From Ptiloglossa arizonensis (taxonomy: Eukaryota; Arthropoda; Insecta; Hymenoptera; Colletidae): a stretch of 64,000 bases of DNA. Shown here in pieces: positions 50,450 to 63,202 of this stretch. Position numbers and translations under genes: made by a program. A model generated the notes under the pieces. The model ran no database searches, was not told the origin of the DNA, and saw nothing but the letters and a program-made list of their open reading frames with translations. The stretch lies in NCBI RefSeq assembly GCF_051014685.1, contig NW_027478388.1, positions 2,405,180 to 2,469,179 on the forward strand. The letters are read 5' to 3'. Position 1 is the stretch's first letter. Every line of letters begins with the position of its first letter.

Positions 50450-50880
50450 AGAATTTCCTATTGCATCCGAAAGCAGAAACTCGCCCGATTGCAACGGTGT
50501 GTGTTCTTTCCCCTAGGTCATTGCAGGTGTTGGTTTCGAGTATCAGACCAGCGAAAATTTTGATGGTTTCTCAAGCATTCCTTAACTTCAAACTTCCATA
50601 TCTCGCGATCGCATTGACGAACTCGAGAATTTCCTATCGCATCTGAAAGCAGAAACTCGTCCGATTACAACGGTGTGTGTACTTTTCCCTTACGCCATTC
50701 CAGTTATTGGTTTCGAGTATCAGACCAGCGACAATTTTGAAGGTTTCTCAAGCATTCCTTAACTTCAAACTTCCATATCTCGCGTTCGCATTGACGAACT
50801 CGAGAATTTCCTATTGCATCTGAAAGCAGAAACTCGCCGGATTACAACGGTATGTGTATTGTTCCCCTAGGCCATTGTAG
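50450..50880 (+). repeat. Divergent monomers
   Basis: About two and a half monomers carry many changes not seen elsewhere: GAGAATTTCCTATTGC, GTTCTTTCCCCTAGGTC, TTGCAGGTGTTGG, CAGACCAGCG, CTCAAGCATTCC, CTCGCGATCGCATTG or CTCGCGTTCGCATTG, TTTTCCCTTACGCC. Two of the units, near 50.54-50.70 and 50.71-50.87 kb, resemble each other more than they resemble the rest. They may be an older lineage that escaped homogenisation; that is inference. Confidence 0.82.
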
Positions 50881-52117
50881 TTATTGGTTTCTAGTATCAG
50901 ACTTGCGAAAATTTTGATGGCTTCTCAACCATTCCTTAACTTCCAACTCCCATATCTCGCGAACGGATTGTCGATCTCGAGAAATTCCTGTTGCATCTGA
51001 AAGCAGAAACTCGCCCGATTACAACGGTGTGTGTATTTTTGCCCTAGGCCATAGTATTTTTTGGTTTCGAGTATCAGACTTGCGAAAATTTTATGGTTTC
51101 TCAACCATTCCTTAACTTCAAACTCCCATATCTCGCGAACTGATTGTCCGACTCGAGAAATTCCTGTTGCATCTGACAGCAGAATCTCGCCCGATTACAA
51201 CGGTATGTGTATTTTCGCCCTAGTCCATAGTAGTTATTGGTTTCGAGTATCAGACTTGCGAAAATTTTGATGGTTTCTCAACCATTCCTTAACTTCAAAC
51301 TCCCATATCTCGCGAACTGATTGTCCAACTCGAGAAATTCCTGTTGCATCTGAAAGCAGAATCTCGCCCGATTACAACGGTATGTGTATTTTCGCCATAG
51401 TCCATAGTAGTTATTGGTTTCGAGTATCAGACTTGCGAAAATTTTGATGGTTGCTCAACCGTTCGTTAACTCAAACTCCCATATCTCGGGATCGGATTGT
51501 CGAACTTGAGAAATTCCTGTTGCATCTGACAGCATAAACTCGCCCGATTACCACGGAATGTGTATTTTTGCCCTAGGCCATAGTAGTTATTGGTTTCGAG
51601 TACCAGACTTGCGACAATTTGGATGGTTTCTCAACCATTCCTTGACTTCAAACTCCCATATCTCGCGAACGGATTGACGAGATCGAGAAATTCCTGTTGC
51701 ATCTGACCGCAGAAACTCGCCCGATTACAACGGTATGCTTATTTTTGCCCTAGGCCATAGTAGTTATTGGTTTCGAGTATCGGACTTGCGAAATTTTGAT
51801 GGTTTCTCAATCATTCCTTAAATTCAAATTCCCATATCTCGCGAACCGATTGACGAACTCGAGAAATTCCTGTTGCATCGGAAAGCAGCAACTCTCCCGA
51901 TTACAACGGTATGTGTATTTTTCCCCTAGGCCATTCCAGTTACTGGTTTCGAGGATCAGACATGCGAAAATTTTTGTGCTGGCTCAACCATTCCTTAACT
52001 TCGAACTCCCATATCTCGCGAACGGATTGTCCAACTCGAGAAATTCCTGTTGCATCTGACAGCAGAATCTCGCCCGATTACAACGGTATGTGTATTTCTG
52101 CCCTAGGCCATAGTATT
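50881..52117 (+). repeat. Transition monomers leading into repeat C
   Basis: About 7 monomers. The TTTTCGCCCTAGTCC variant, which destroys the CCTAGG palindrome, first appears near 51.21 kb. A monomer with TTTTTGTGCTGGCTC, lacking the hairpin stem, appears at 51.97 kb and recurs at 53.03, 54.62 and 58.51 kb. Confidence 0.75.
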
Positions 52118-53706
52118 TATTGGTTTCGAGTATCAGACTTGCGAAAATTTGATGGTTTCTCAACCATTCCTTAACTTCAAACTCCCATATCTCGCGAACT
52201 GATTGTCCAACTCGAGAAATTCCTGTTGCATCTGACAGCAGAATCTCGCCCGATTACAACGGAATGTGTATTTTCGCCCTAGTCCATAGTAGTTATTGGT
52301 TTCGAGTATCGGACTTGCGAAATTTTAATGGTTTCTCAATCATTCCTTAAATTCAAATTCCCATATCTCGCGAACGGATTGACGAACTCGAGAAATTCCT
52401 GTTGCATCGGAAAGCAGAAACTCTCCCGATTACAACGGTATGTGTGCTTTTCCCCTAGGCCACTCCAGTTACTGGTTTCGAGTATCAGACATGCGAAAAT
52501 TTTGATGGTTGCTCAACCATTCCTTAACTTCAAACTCCCATATCTCGCGAACGGATTGTCGAACTCCAGAAATTCCTATTGCATCTGACAGCAGAAACTC
52601 GCCCGATTACCGCGGTATGTGGATTTTTGCCCTAGGCCATAGTAGTTATTGGTTTCGAGTACCAGACTTGCGACAATTTTAATGGTTTCTTAACCATTCC
52701 TTGACTTCAAACTCCCATATCTCGCGAACGGATTGACGAGATCGAGAAATTCCTGTTGCATCTGACCGCAGAAACTCGCCCGATTACAACGGTATGCGTA
52801 TTTTTGCCCTAGGCCATAGTAGTTATTGGTTACGAGTATCGGACTTGCGAAATTTTGATGGTTTCTCAATCATTCCTTAAATTCAAATTCCCATATCTCG
52901 CGAACCGATTGACGAACTCGAGAAATTCCTGTTGCATCGGAAAGCAGAAACTCTCCCGATTACAACGGTATGTGTATTTTTCCCCTAGGTCATTCCAGTT
53001 ACTGGTTTCGAGGATCAGACGTGCGAAAATTTTTGTGCTGGCTCAACCATTCCTTAACTTCGAACTCCCATATCTCGCGAACGGATTGTCCAACTCGAGA
53101 AATTTCTGTTGCATCTGACAGCAGAATCTCGGCCGATTACAACGGTATGTGTATTTCTGCCCTAGGCCATAGTATTTATTGGTTTCGAGTATCAGACTTG
53201 CGAAAATTTGATGGTTTCTCAACCATTCCTTAACTTCAAACTCCCATATCTCGCGAACTGATTGTCCAACTCGAGAAATTCCTCTTGCATCTGACAGCAG
53301 AATCTCGCCCGATTACAACGGTATGTGTATTTTCGCCCTAGTCCATAGTTGTTATCGGTTTCGAGTATCAGACTTGCGAAAATTTTGATGGTTTCTCATT
53401 CATTCCTTAAATTCAAATTCCCATATCTCGCGAACGGATTGACGAACTCGAGAAATTCCTGTTGCATCTGAAAGCAGAAACTCTCCCGATTACAATGGTA
53501 TGTGTATTTCTGCCCTAGGCCATAGTATTTATTGGTTTCGAGTATCAGACTTGCGAAAATTTGATGGTTTCTCAACCATTCCTTAACTTCAAACTCCCAT
53601 ATCTCGCGAACTGATTGTCCAACTCGAGAAATTCCTGTTGCATCTGACAGCAGAATCTCGCCCGATTACAACGGTATGTGTATTTTCGCCCTAGTCCATA
53701 GTAGTT
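52118..53706 (+). repeat. Higher-order repeat C, copy 1 (9 monomers, 1,588 bp)
   Basis: Every monomer has its counterpart 1,588 bp later, with a handful of differences visible (for example TGTGTGCTTTTCC against TGTGTACTTTTCC near 52.44 and 54.03 kb, and CAGACGTGCG against CAGACATGCG near 53.02 and 54.61 kb). Markers include CGGAATGTGTATTTTCGCC, CCACTCCAGTTACTGG, GAACTCCAGAAATTCC, GAGATCGAGAAATTCC, CTGACCGCAG and GGTTACGAGTATCGG. Confidence 0.88.
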
Positions 53707-55295
53707 ATTGGTTTCGAGTATCAGTCTTGCGAAAATTTGATGGTTTCTCAACCATTCCTTAACTTCAAACTCCCATATCTCGCGAACTGATTGTCCAACT
53801 CGAGAAATTCCTGTTGCATCTGACAGCAGAATCTCGCCCGATTACAACGGAATGTGTATTTTCGCCCTAGTCCATAGTAGTTATTGGTTTCGAGTATCGG
53901 ACTTGCGAAATTTTAATGGTTTCTCAATCATTCCTTAAATTCAAATTCCCATATCTCGCGAACGGATTGACGAACTCGAGAAATTCCTGTTGCATCGGAA
54001 AGCAGAAACTCTCCCGATTACAACGGTATGTGTACTTTTCCCCTAGGCCACTCCAGTTACTGGTTTCGAGTATCAGACATGCGAAAATTTTGATGGTTGC
54101 TCAACCATTCCTTAACTTCAAACTCCCATATCTCGCGAACGGATTGTCGAACTCCAGAAATTCCTATTGCATCTGACAGCAGAAACTCGCCCGATTACCG
54201 CGGTATGTGGATTTTTGCCCTAGGCCATAGTAGTTATTGGTTTCGAGTACCAGACTTGCGACAATTTTAATGGTTTCTTAACCATTCCTTGACTTCAAAC
54301 TCCCATATCTCGCGAACGGATTGACGAGATCGAGAAATTCCTGTTGCATCTGACCGCAGAAACTCGCCCGATTACAACGGTATGCGTATTTTTGCCCTAG
54401 GCCATAGTAGTTATTGGTTACGAGTATCGGACTTGCGAAATTTTGATGGTTTCTCAATCATTCCTTAAATTCAAATTCCCATATCTCGCGAACCGATTGA
54501 CGAACTCGAGAAATTCCTGTTGCATCGGAAAGCAGAAACTCTCCCGATTACAACGGTATGTGTATTTTTCCCCTAGGTCATTCCAGTTACTGGTTTCGAG
54601 GATCAGACATGCGAAAATTTTTGTGCTGGCTCAACCATTCCTTAACTTCGAACTCCCATATCTCGCGAACGGATTGTCCATCTCGAGAAATTCCTGTTGC
54701 ATCTGACAGCAGAATCTCGGCCGATTACAACGGTATGTGTATTTCTGCCCTAGGCCATAGTATTTATTGGTTTCGAGTATCAGACTTGCGAAAATTTGAT
54801 GGTTTCTCAACCATTCCTTAACTTCAAACTCCCATATCTCGCGAACTGATTGTCCAACTCGAGAAATTCCTCTTGCATCTGACAGCAGAATCTCGCCCGA
54901 TTACAACGGTATGTGTATTTTCGCCCTAGTCCATAGTTGTTATTGGTTTCGAGTATCAGACTTGCGAAAATTTTGATGGTTTCTCATTCATTCCTTAAAT
55001 TCAAATTCCCATATCTCGCGAACGGATTGACGAACTCGAGAAATTCCTGTTGCATCTGAAAGCAGAAACTCTCCCGATTACAATGGTATGTGTATTTCTG
55101 CCCTAGGCCATAGTATTTATTGGTTTCGAGTATCAGACTTGCGAAAATTTGATGGTTTCTCAACCATTCCTTAACTTCAAACTCCCATATCTCGCGAACT
55201 GATTGTCCAACTCGAGAAATTCCTGTTGCATCTGACAGCAGAATCTCGCCCGATTACAACGGTATGTGTATTTTCGCCCTAGTCCATAGTAGTTA
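53707..55295 (+). repeat. Higher-order repeat C, copy 2
   Basis: Tandem partner at 1,588 bp. It ends near 55.29 kb. A related single occurrence of part of the unit lies upstream: 51796-52059 resembles 52855-53118 at 1,059 bp (6 monomers), so the family began before the first full copy. Confidence 0.88.
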
Positions 55296-55853
55296 TTGGT
55301 TTCGAGTATCAGACTTGCGAAAATTTTGATGGTTTCTCAACCATTCCTTAACTTCAAACTCCCATATCTCGCGAACGGATTGACGAACTCGAGAAATTCC
55401 TATTGCATCTGGCAGCAGAAGCTCGCCCGATTGCAACGGTGTGTGTATTTCTGCCCTGGGCCATAGTATTTATTGGTTTCGAGTATCAGACTTGCGAAAA
55501 TTTGATGGTTTCTCAACCATTCCTTAACTTCAAACTCCCATATCTCGCGAACTGATTGTCCAACTCGAGAAATTCCTGTTGCATCTGACAGCAGAATCTC
55601 GCCCGATTACAACGGTATGTGTATTTTCGCCCTAGTCCATAGTAGTTATTGGTTTCGAGTATCAGACTTGCGAAAATTTTGATGGTTTCTCAACCATTCC
55701 TTAACTTCAAACTCCCATATCTCGCGAACGGATTGACGAACTCGAGAAATTCCTGTTGCATCTGACAGCAGAATCTCGCCCGATTACAACGGTATGTGTA
55801 TTTTCGCCCTAGTCCATAGTAGTTATTGGTTTCGAGTATCAGACTTGCGAAAA
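55146..55853 (+). repeat. Dimer reduplication (354 bp units)
   Basis: GAAAATTTGATGG with CGAACTGATTGTCC, then TTTTCGCCCTAGTCC, recurs at about 55.14 and 55.50 kb, a step of 354 bp. The interposed monomer varies (one has GGCAGCAGAAGCTCGCCCG). A third TTTTCGCCCTAGTCC occurs near 55.80 kb. Confidence 0.78.
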
Positions 55854-58800
55854 TTTTGATGGTTTCTCATTCATTCCTTAAATTCAAATTCCCATATCTC
55901 ATGAACGGGTTGACGAACTCGAGCAATTCCTGTTGCATCTGAAAGCAGAAACTCGCCCGATTACCACGGTATGTGTACTTTTCCCCTAGGCCATTCCAGT
56001 TATTTGTTTCGTGTATCAGACATGCGAAAATTTTTATGGTTTCTCAACCATTCCTTAACTTCAAACTCCCATATCTCGCGAACTGATTGTCCAACTCGAG
56101 AAATTCCTGTTGCATCTGAGAGCAGAATCTCGCCCGATTACAACGGTATGCGGATTTTAGCCCTAGGCCATAGTAGTTATTGGTTTCGAGCATCGGACTT
56201 GCGAAATTTTGTTGGTTTCTCAATCATTCCTTAAATTCAAATTCCCATATCTCGCGAACGGATTGACGAACTCGAGAAATTCCTGTTGCATCGGAAAGCA
56301 GAAACTCTCCCGATTACAACGGTATGTGGATTTTTGCCCTAGGCCATTGTAGTTATTGGTTTCGAGTATCAGACTTGCGAAAATTTTGATGGTTTCTCAA
56401 CCATTCCTTAATTTCAAACTCCCATATCTCGCGAACGGATCAACGAACTCGAGAAATTCCTGTTGCATCTGAAAGAAGAAACTCGCCCGATTACCACGGT
56501 ATGTGTACTTTTCCCCTAGGCCATTCCAGTTACTGGTTTCGAGTATCAGAAATGCGAAAATTTTGATGGTTGCTCAACCATTCCTTAACTTCAAACTCCC
56601 ATATCTCGCGAACGGATTGTCGAACTCGAGAAATTCCTGTTGCATCTGACAGCAGAATCTCGCCCGATTACAATGGTATGTGTATTTTTGCCCTAGGCCA
56701 TAGTATTTATTGGTTTCGAGTATCAGACTTGCGAAAGTTTGATTGTTTCTCAACCATTCTTTAACTTCAATTTCCCATATCTCGCGAACGGATTGACGAA
56801 CTCGAGAAATTCCTGTTGCATCTGAAAGACGAAACTCTCCCGATTACAACAGTATGTGTGTTTTTCCCCTAGGCCATTTCAGTTACTGGTTTCGGGTATC
56901 AGACGTTCGAAAATTTTGATGGTTGCTCAACCATTCCTTAACTTCAAATCCCATATCTCGCGAACGGATTGTCGAACTCGAGCAATTCCTGTTGCATCTG
57001 ACAGCAGAATCTCGCCCGATTACAACGGAATGTGTATTTTTGCCCTAGGCCATAGTAGGTATTGGTTTCGAGTACCAGACTTTCGAAAATTTTGATGGTT
57101 TCTCAACCATTCCTAAACTTCAAATTCCCATATCTCGCGAACGGTTTGACCAACTCTAGAAGTTCCTGTTGCATCTGAAAGCAGAAACGCGCCCGATTAC
57201 CACGGTATGTGTATTTTTGCCCTCGGCCATAGTAGTTATTGGTTTCGAGTGCCAGACTTGCGAAATTTTGATGGTTCCTCAACAATTCCTTGACTTCAAA
57301 CTCCCATATCTTGCGAAAGGATTGACGAACTCGAGAAATTCCTGTTGCATCTGACAGCAGAATCTCGCCCGATTACAACGGTATGTGTATTTTTGCCCTA
57401 GGCCATAGTATTTATTGGTTTCGAGTATCAGACTTGCGAAATTTTGATGGTTTCTCAACCATTCCTTAACTTCAAACTCCCATATCTCGCGAACGGATTG
57501 ACGAACTCGAGAAATTCCTGTTGCATCGGAAAGCAGAAACTCTCCCGATTACAACGGTATGTGTATTTTTGCCCTAGGCCATTGTAGTTAATGGTTTCGA
57601 GTATCAGACTTGCGAAAATTTTGAAGGTTTCTCAACCATTCCTTAATTTCAAACTCCCATATCTCGCGAACGGATTGACGAACTCGAGAAATTCCTGTGG
57701 CATCTGAAAGAAGAAACTCGCCCGATTACCACGGTATGTGTACTTTTCCCCTAGGCCATTCCAGTTACTGGTTTCGAGTATCAGAATTGCGAAAATTTTG
57801 ATGCTTGCTCAACCATTCCTTAACTTCAAACTCCCATATCTCGCGAACGGATTGTCGAACTCGAGAAATTCCTGTTGCATCTGACAGCAGAAACTCGCCC
57901 GATTACCGCGGTATGTGCATTTTTGCCCTAGGCCATTGTAGTTATTGGTTTCGAGTATCAGACTTGCGAAAATTTTGATGGTTTCTCAACCATTCCTTAA
58001 CTTCAAACTCCAATATCTCGCGAACAGATTGTCGAACTCGAGAAATTCCTGTCGCATCTGAAAGCAGAAACTCGCCCGATTATCACGGTATGTGTAGTTT
58101 TCCCCTAGGCCATTCCAGTTACTGGTTTCGACTATCAGACGTGCGAAAATTTTGATGGTTTCTCAACCATTCCTTAACTTCAAACTCCCATACCTCGCGA
58201 ACGGATTGACGAACTCGAGAAATTCCTATTGCATCTGGCAGCAGAAACTCGCCCGATTACAAGGGTGTGTGTATTTTTGCCCTAGGCCATAGTATTTATT
58301 GGTTTCGAGTACCAGACTTGCGAAAATTTTGATGGTTTATCAACCATTCCTTAGCTTCAAACTCCCATATCTCATGAACGGGTTGACGAACTCGAGCAAT
58401 TCCTGTTGCATCTGAAAGCAGAAACTCGCCCGATTACCACGGTATGTGTTCTTTTCCCCTAAGCCATTCCAGTTACTGGTTTCGAGGATCAGACATGCGA
58501 AAATTTTTGTGCCGGCTCAACCATTCCTTAACTTCGAACTCCCATATCTCGCGAACGGATTGTCCAACTCGAGAAATTCCTGTTGCATCTGACAGAAGAA
58601 ACTCGCCCGATTACAAGGGTGTGTGTATTTTTGCCCTAGGCCATAGTATTTATTGGTTTCGAGTATCAGACTTGCGAAAATTTGATGGTTTCTCAACCAT
58701 TCCTTAACTTCAAACTCCCATATCTCGCGAACTGATTGTCCAACTCGAGAAATTCCTGTTGCATCTGACAGAAGAAACTCGCCCGATTACAACGGTGTGT

Positions 58801-60337
58801 GTATTTTTGCACTAGGCCATAGTATTTATTGGTTTCGAGTATCAGACTTGCGAAAATTTGATGGTTTCTCAACCATTCCTTAACTTCAAACTACCATATC
58901 TCGCTAACGGATTGTCGAACTCGAGAAATTCCTGTTGCATCTGACAGAAGAAACTCGCCCGATTACCACGGCATCTGTATTTTTGCCCTAGGCCATAGTA
59001 GTTATTGGTTTCGAGTACCAGTCTTGCGAAAATTTTGATGGTTTATCAACCATTCCTTAGCTTCAAACTCCCATATCTTATGAACGGGTTGACGAACTCG
59101 AGCAATTCCTGTTGCATCTGAAAGCAGAAACTCGCCCGATTACCACGGTATGTGTATTTTTGCCCTAGGCCATAGTAGTTATTGGTTTCGAGTACCAGGC
59201 TTGCGAAAATTTTGATGGTTTCTCAACCATTCCTTAACTTCAAACTCCCATTCCTCGCGAACGAATTGACGATCTCGAGAAATTCCTGTTGCATCTGACA
59301 GCAGAATCGCGCCCGATTACAGCGGTATGTGTATTTTTGCCCTAGGCCATAGTAGTTATTGGTTTCGAGTATCAGACTTGCGAAATTTTGATGGTTTCTC
59401 AACCATTCCTTAACTTCAAACTCCCATATCTCGCGAACGGATTGACCAACTCGAGAAATACCTGTTGCATCTGAAAGCAGAAACTCGCCCGATTACCACG
59501 GTATGTGTAGTTTTCCCCTAGGCCATTCCAGTTACTGGTTTCGGGTATCAGACGTGCGAAAATTTTGATGGTTGCTCAACCATTCCTTAACTTCAAATCC
59601 CACATCTCGCGAACGGATTGTCGAACTCGAGAAATTCCTGTCGCATCTGACAGCAGAATCTCGCCCGATTACAACGGAATGTGTATTTTGGCCCTAGGCC
59701 ATAGTAGGTAATGGTTTCGAGTACCAGACTTTCGAAAATTTTGATGGTTTCTCAACCATTCCTTAACTTCAAACTCCCATATCTCGCGAACGGATAGACC
59801 AACTCGAGAAATTCCTGTTGCATCTGACAGCAGAATCGCGCCCGATTACAACGGTATGTGTATTTTTGCCCTAGGCCATAGAATTTATTGGTTTCGAGTA
59901 TCAGACTTGCGAAATTTTGATGGTTTCTCAACCATTCCTTGACTTTAAACTCCCATATCTCGCGAAAGGATTGACGAACTCGAGAAATTCCTGTTGCATC
60001 TGAAAGCAGAATCTCGCCCGATTACAACGGTATGTGTATTTTTGCCCTTGGCCATAGTAGTTATTGGTTTCGAGTATCAGACTTGCGAAATTTTGATGGT
60101 TTCTCAACCATTCCTTGACTTCAAACTCCCATATCTCTCGAAAGGATTGACGAACTCGAGAAATTCCTGTAGCATCTGACAGCAGAATCTCGCCCGATTA
60201 CAACGGTATGTGTATTTTTGCCGTAGGCCATAGTATTTATTGGTTTCGAGTATCAGACTTGCGAAATTTTGATGGTTTCTCAACCATTCTTTAGCTTCAA
60301 ATTCCCATATCTCTAGAAAGGATTGACGAACTCGAGA
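55854..60337 (+). repeat. Patchwork returning to left-end monomer types
   Basis: About 25 monomers. Elements of the 37-56 kb families (TCATGAACGGGTTG, GGCATCTGTATTTTTG, TTTTTGTGCCGGCTC) give way to those of the first 9 kb: CGGGTATCAGACG with TTCAAATCCC near 56.9 and 59.55 kb, GAACGAATTGACGATCTCGAG near 59.27 kb and AGAAATACCTG near 59.46 kb. A TTTGACCAACTCTAG monomer sits near 57.15 kb. No strict period. Confidence 0.72.
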
Positions 60338-62300
60338 AATTCCTGTTGCATCTGAAAGCAGAAACTCTCCCGATTACAAGAGTATGTGTATTTTTCCCCT
60401 TGGCCACTATAGTTATTGGTTTCGAGTACCAGGCTTGCGAAAATTTTGATGGTTTCTCAACCATTCCTTAACTTCAAATTCCCATATCTCGCGAACGAAT
60501 TGACGATCTCGAGAAATTCCTGTTGCATCTGACAGCAGAATCGCGCCCGATTACAGCGGTATGTGTATTTTTGCCCTAGGCCATAGTAGCTATTGGTTTC
60601 GAGTATCAGACTTGCGAAATTTTGATGGTTTCTCAACCATTCCTTAACTTCAAACTCCCATATCTCGCGAACGGATTGACCAACTCGAGAAATACCTGTT
60701 GCATCTGAAAGCCGAATCTCGCCCGATTTCAACGGTATGTGTATTTTTGCCCTAGGCCGTAGTAGTTATTGGTTTCGAATATCAGACTTGCGAAATTATG
60801 ATGGTTTCTCAACCATTCCTTGACTTCAAACTTCCATATCTCTCGAAAGGATTGACGAACTCGAGAAATTCCTGTAGCATTTGACAGCAGAATCTCGCCC
60901 GACTACAACGGTATGTGTATTTTTGCCGTAGGCCATAGTATTTATTGGTTTCGAGTATCAGACTTGCGAAATTTTGATGGTTTCTCAACCATTCTTTAGC
61001 TTCATATTCCCATATCTCTAGAAAGGATTGCCGAACTCGAGAAATTCCTGTAGCATCTGACAGCAGAATCTCGCCCGATTACAACGGTATGTGTATTATT
61101 GCCCTAGGCCATAGTATTTATTGGTTTCGACTATCAGACTTGCGAAATTTTGATGGTTTCTCAACCATTCTTTAACTTCAAATTCCCATATCTCGCGAAC
61201 GGATTGACGAACTCGAGAAATTCCTGTTGCATCTGAAAGCAGAAACTCTCCTGATTACAACAGTATGTGTATTTTTCCCCTTGGCCATTATAGTTATTGG
61301 TTTCGTGTACCAGACTTGCGAAAACTTTGATGGTTTCTCAACCATTCCTTAACCTCAAACTCCCATATCTCGCGAACGGATTGACGAACTCGAGAAATTC
61401 CTGTTGCATCTGAAAGCAGAAACTCGCCCGATTACCACGGTATGTGTATTTTTGCCCTAGGCTATAGTAGTTATTGGTTTCGAGTATCAGAATTGCGAAA
61501 ATTTTGATGGTTTCTCAACCATTCCTTAACTTCAAACTCCCATATCTCGTGAACGGATTGTCAAACTCGAGAAATTCCTGTTGCATCTGACAGCAGAATC
61601 GCGCCCTATTACAGCGGTATGTGTATTTTTGCCCTAGGCCATAGTAGTTATTGGTTTCGAGTATCAGACTTGCGAAATTTTGATGATTTCTCAACCCTTC
61701 TTTAACTTCAAACTCCCATATCTCGCGAACGGATTGTCTAACTCGAGAAATTCCTGTTGCATCCGAAAGCAGAATCTCGCCCGATTTCAACGGTATGTGT
61801 ATTTTTGCCCTAGGCCATGGTAGTTATTGGTTTCGAGTATCAGACTTGCGAAATTTTGATGGTTTCTCAACCATTCCTAGACTTCAAACTCCCATATCTC
61901 TCGAAAGGATTGACGAACTCGAGAAATTCCTGTAGCATCTGACAGCAGAATCTCGCCCGATTACAACGGTATGTGTATTTTTGCCCTAGGCCATAGTATT
62001 TATTGATTTCGAGTATCGGACTTGCGAAATTTTGGTGGTTTTTCAACCATTCTTTAACTTCAAATTCCCATATCTCGCGAACTGATTGACGAACTCGAAA
62101 AATTCCTGTTGCATCTGAAAGCAGAAACTCTCCCGATTACAAGAGTATGTGTATTTTTCCCCTTGGCCACTATAGTTATTGTTTTCGAGTACCAGGCTTG
62201 CGAAAATTTTGATGGTTTCTCAACCATTCCTTAACTTCAAACTCCCATATCTCGCGAACGAATTGACGATCCCGAGAAATTCCTGTTGCATCTGACAGCA
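60338..62300 (+). repeat. Higher-order repeat L, copy 5 (right arm of the 54 kb recapitulation)
   Basis: Collinear with 5928-7890 at 54,410 bp over about 11 monomers, with scattered substitutions (GAAATTATGATGG near 60.80 kb, CTTCATATTCC near 61.0 kb, TTTTGGTGG near 62.03 kb). The similarity is far higher than between random monomers, because rare variants occur in the same order. Confidence 0.83.
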
Positions 62301-62599
62301 GAATCTCGCCCGATTACAACGGAATGTGTATTTTTGCCCTAGGCCATAGTAGTTATTGGTTTCGAGTATCAGACTTGCGAAATTTTGATGGTTTCTCAAC
62401 CATTCCTTGACTTCAAACTCCCATATCTCTCGAAAGGATTGACGAACTCGAGAAATTCCTGTAGCATCTGACAGCAGAATCTCGCCCGATTACAACGGTA
62501 TGTGTATTTTTGCCCTTGGCCATAGTAGTTACTGGTTTCGAGTATCAGACTTGCGAAATTTTGATGGTTTCTCAACCATTCCTTGACTTCAAACTCCCA

Positions 62600-62940
62600 T
62601 ATCTCGCGAACGGATTGACGAACTCGAGAAATTCGTGTTGCATCTGAAAGCAGAATCTCGCCCGATTACCACAGTATGTGTACTTTTACCCTAGGCCATT
62701 CCACTTACTCGTTTCGAGTGTCAGACATGCGAAAATTTTGATGGTTGCTCAACCATTCCTTAACTTCAAACTCCCAATCTCGCGAACGGATTGTCGAACT
62801 CGAGGAATTCCTGTTGCATCTGAAAGCAGAAACTCGCCCGATTACCGCGGTATGTGTATTTTTGTCGTAGACCATAGTAGTTATTGGTTTCGAGTATCAG
62901 ACTTGCGAAATTTTGATGGCTTCTCAACCATTCCTTAACT
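62600..62940 (+). repeat. Right-hand copy of 9427-9767
   Basis: Offset 53,173 bp. Between 62.30 and 62.60 kb are about two type A monomers like those near 60.05-60.2 kb, taking the place of the 1.5 kb present on the left. Confidence 0.82.
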
Positions 62941-63202
62941 TAAAATTCCGATATCTCGCGAACGGAATGACGAACTCGAGAAATTCCTGTTGCACCTGAA
63001 AGCAGAATCTCTCCCGATTACAACGGTATGTGTATTTTACCCCTAGGCCATTTTAGTTATTGGTTTCGAGTACCAGACTTGCGAAAATTTTGATGGTTTC
63101 TCATCCATTCCTTAACTTCAAACTCCCATATCTGGCGAACGGATTGACGAACTCGAGAAATTCGTGTTGCATCTGAAAGCAGATTCTCGCCCGATTACCA
63201 CA

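Noticed and set aside
50600..50620. GCGATCGC palindrome as a replication origin or protein site
   Set aside because: It arises from two substitutions in the usual CTCGCGAACGGATTG segment and occurs in a single divergent monomer.
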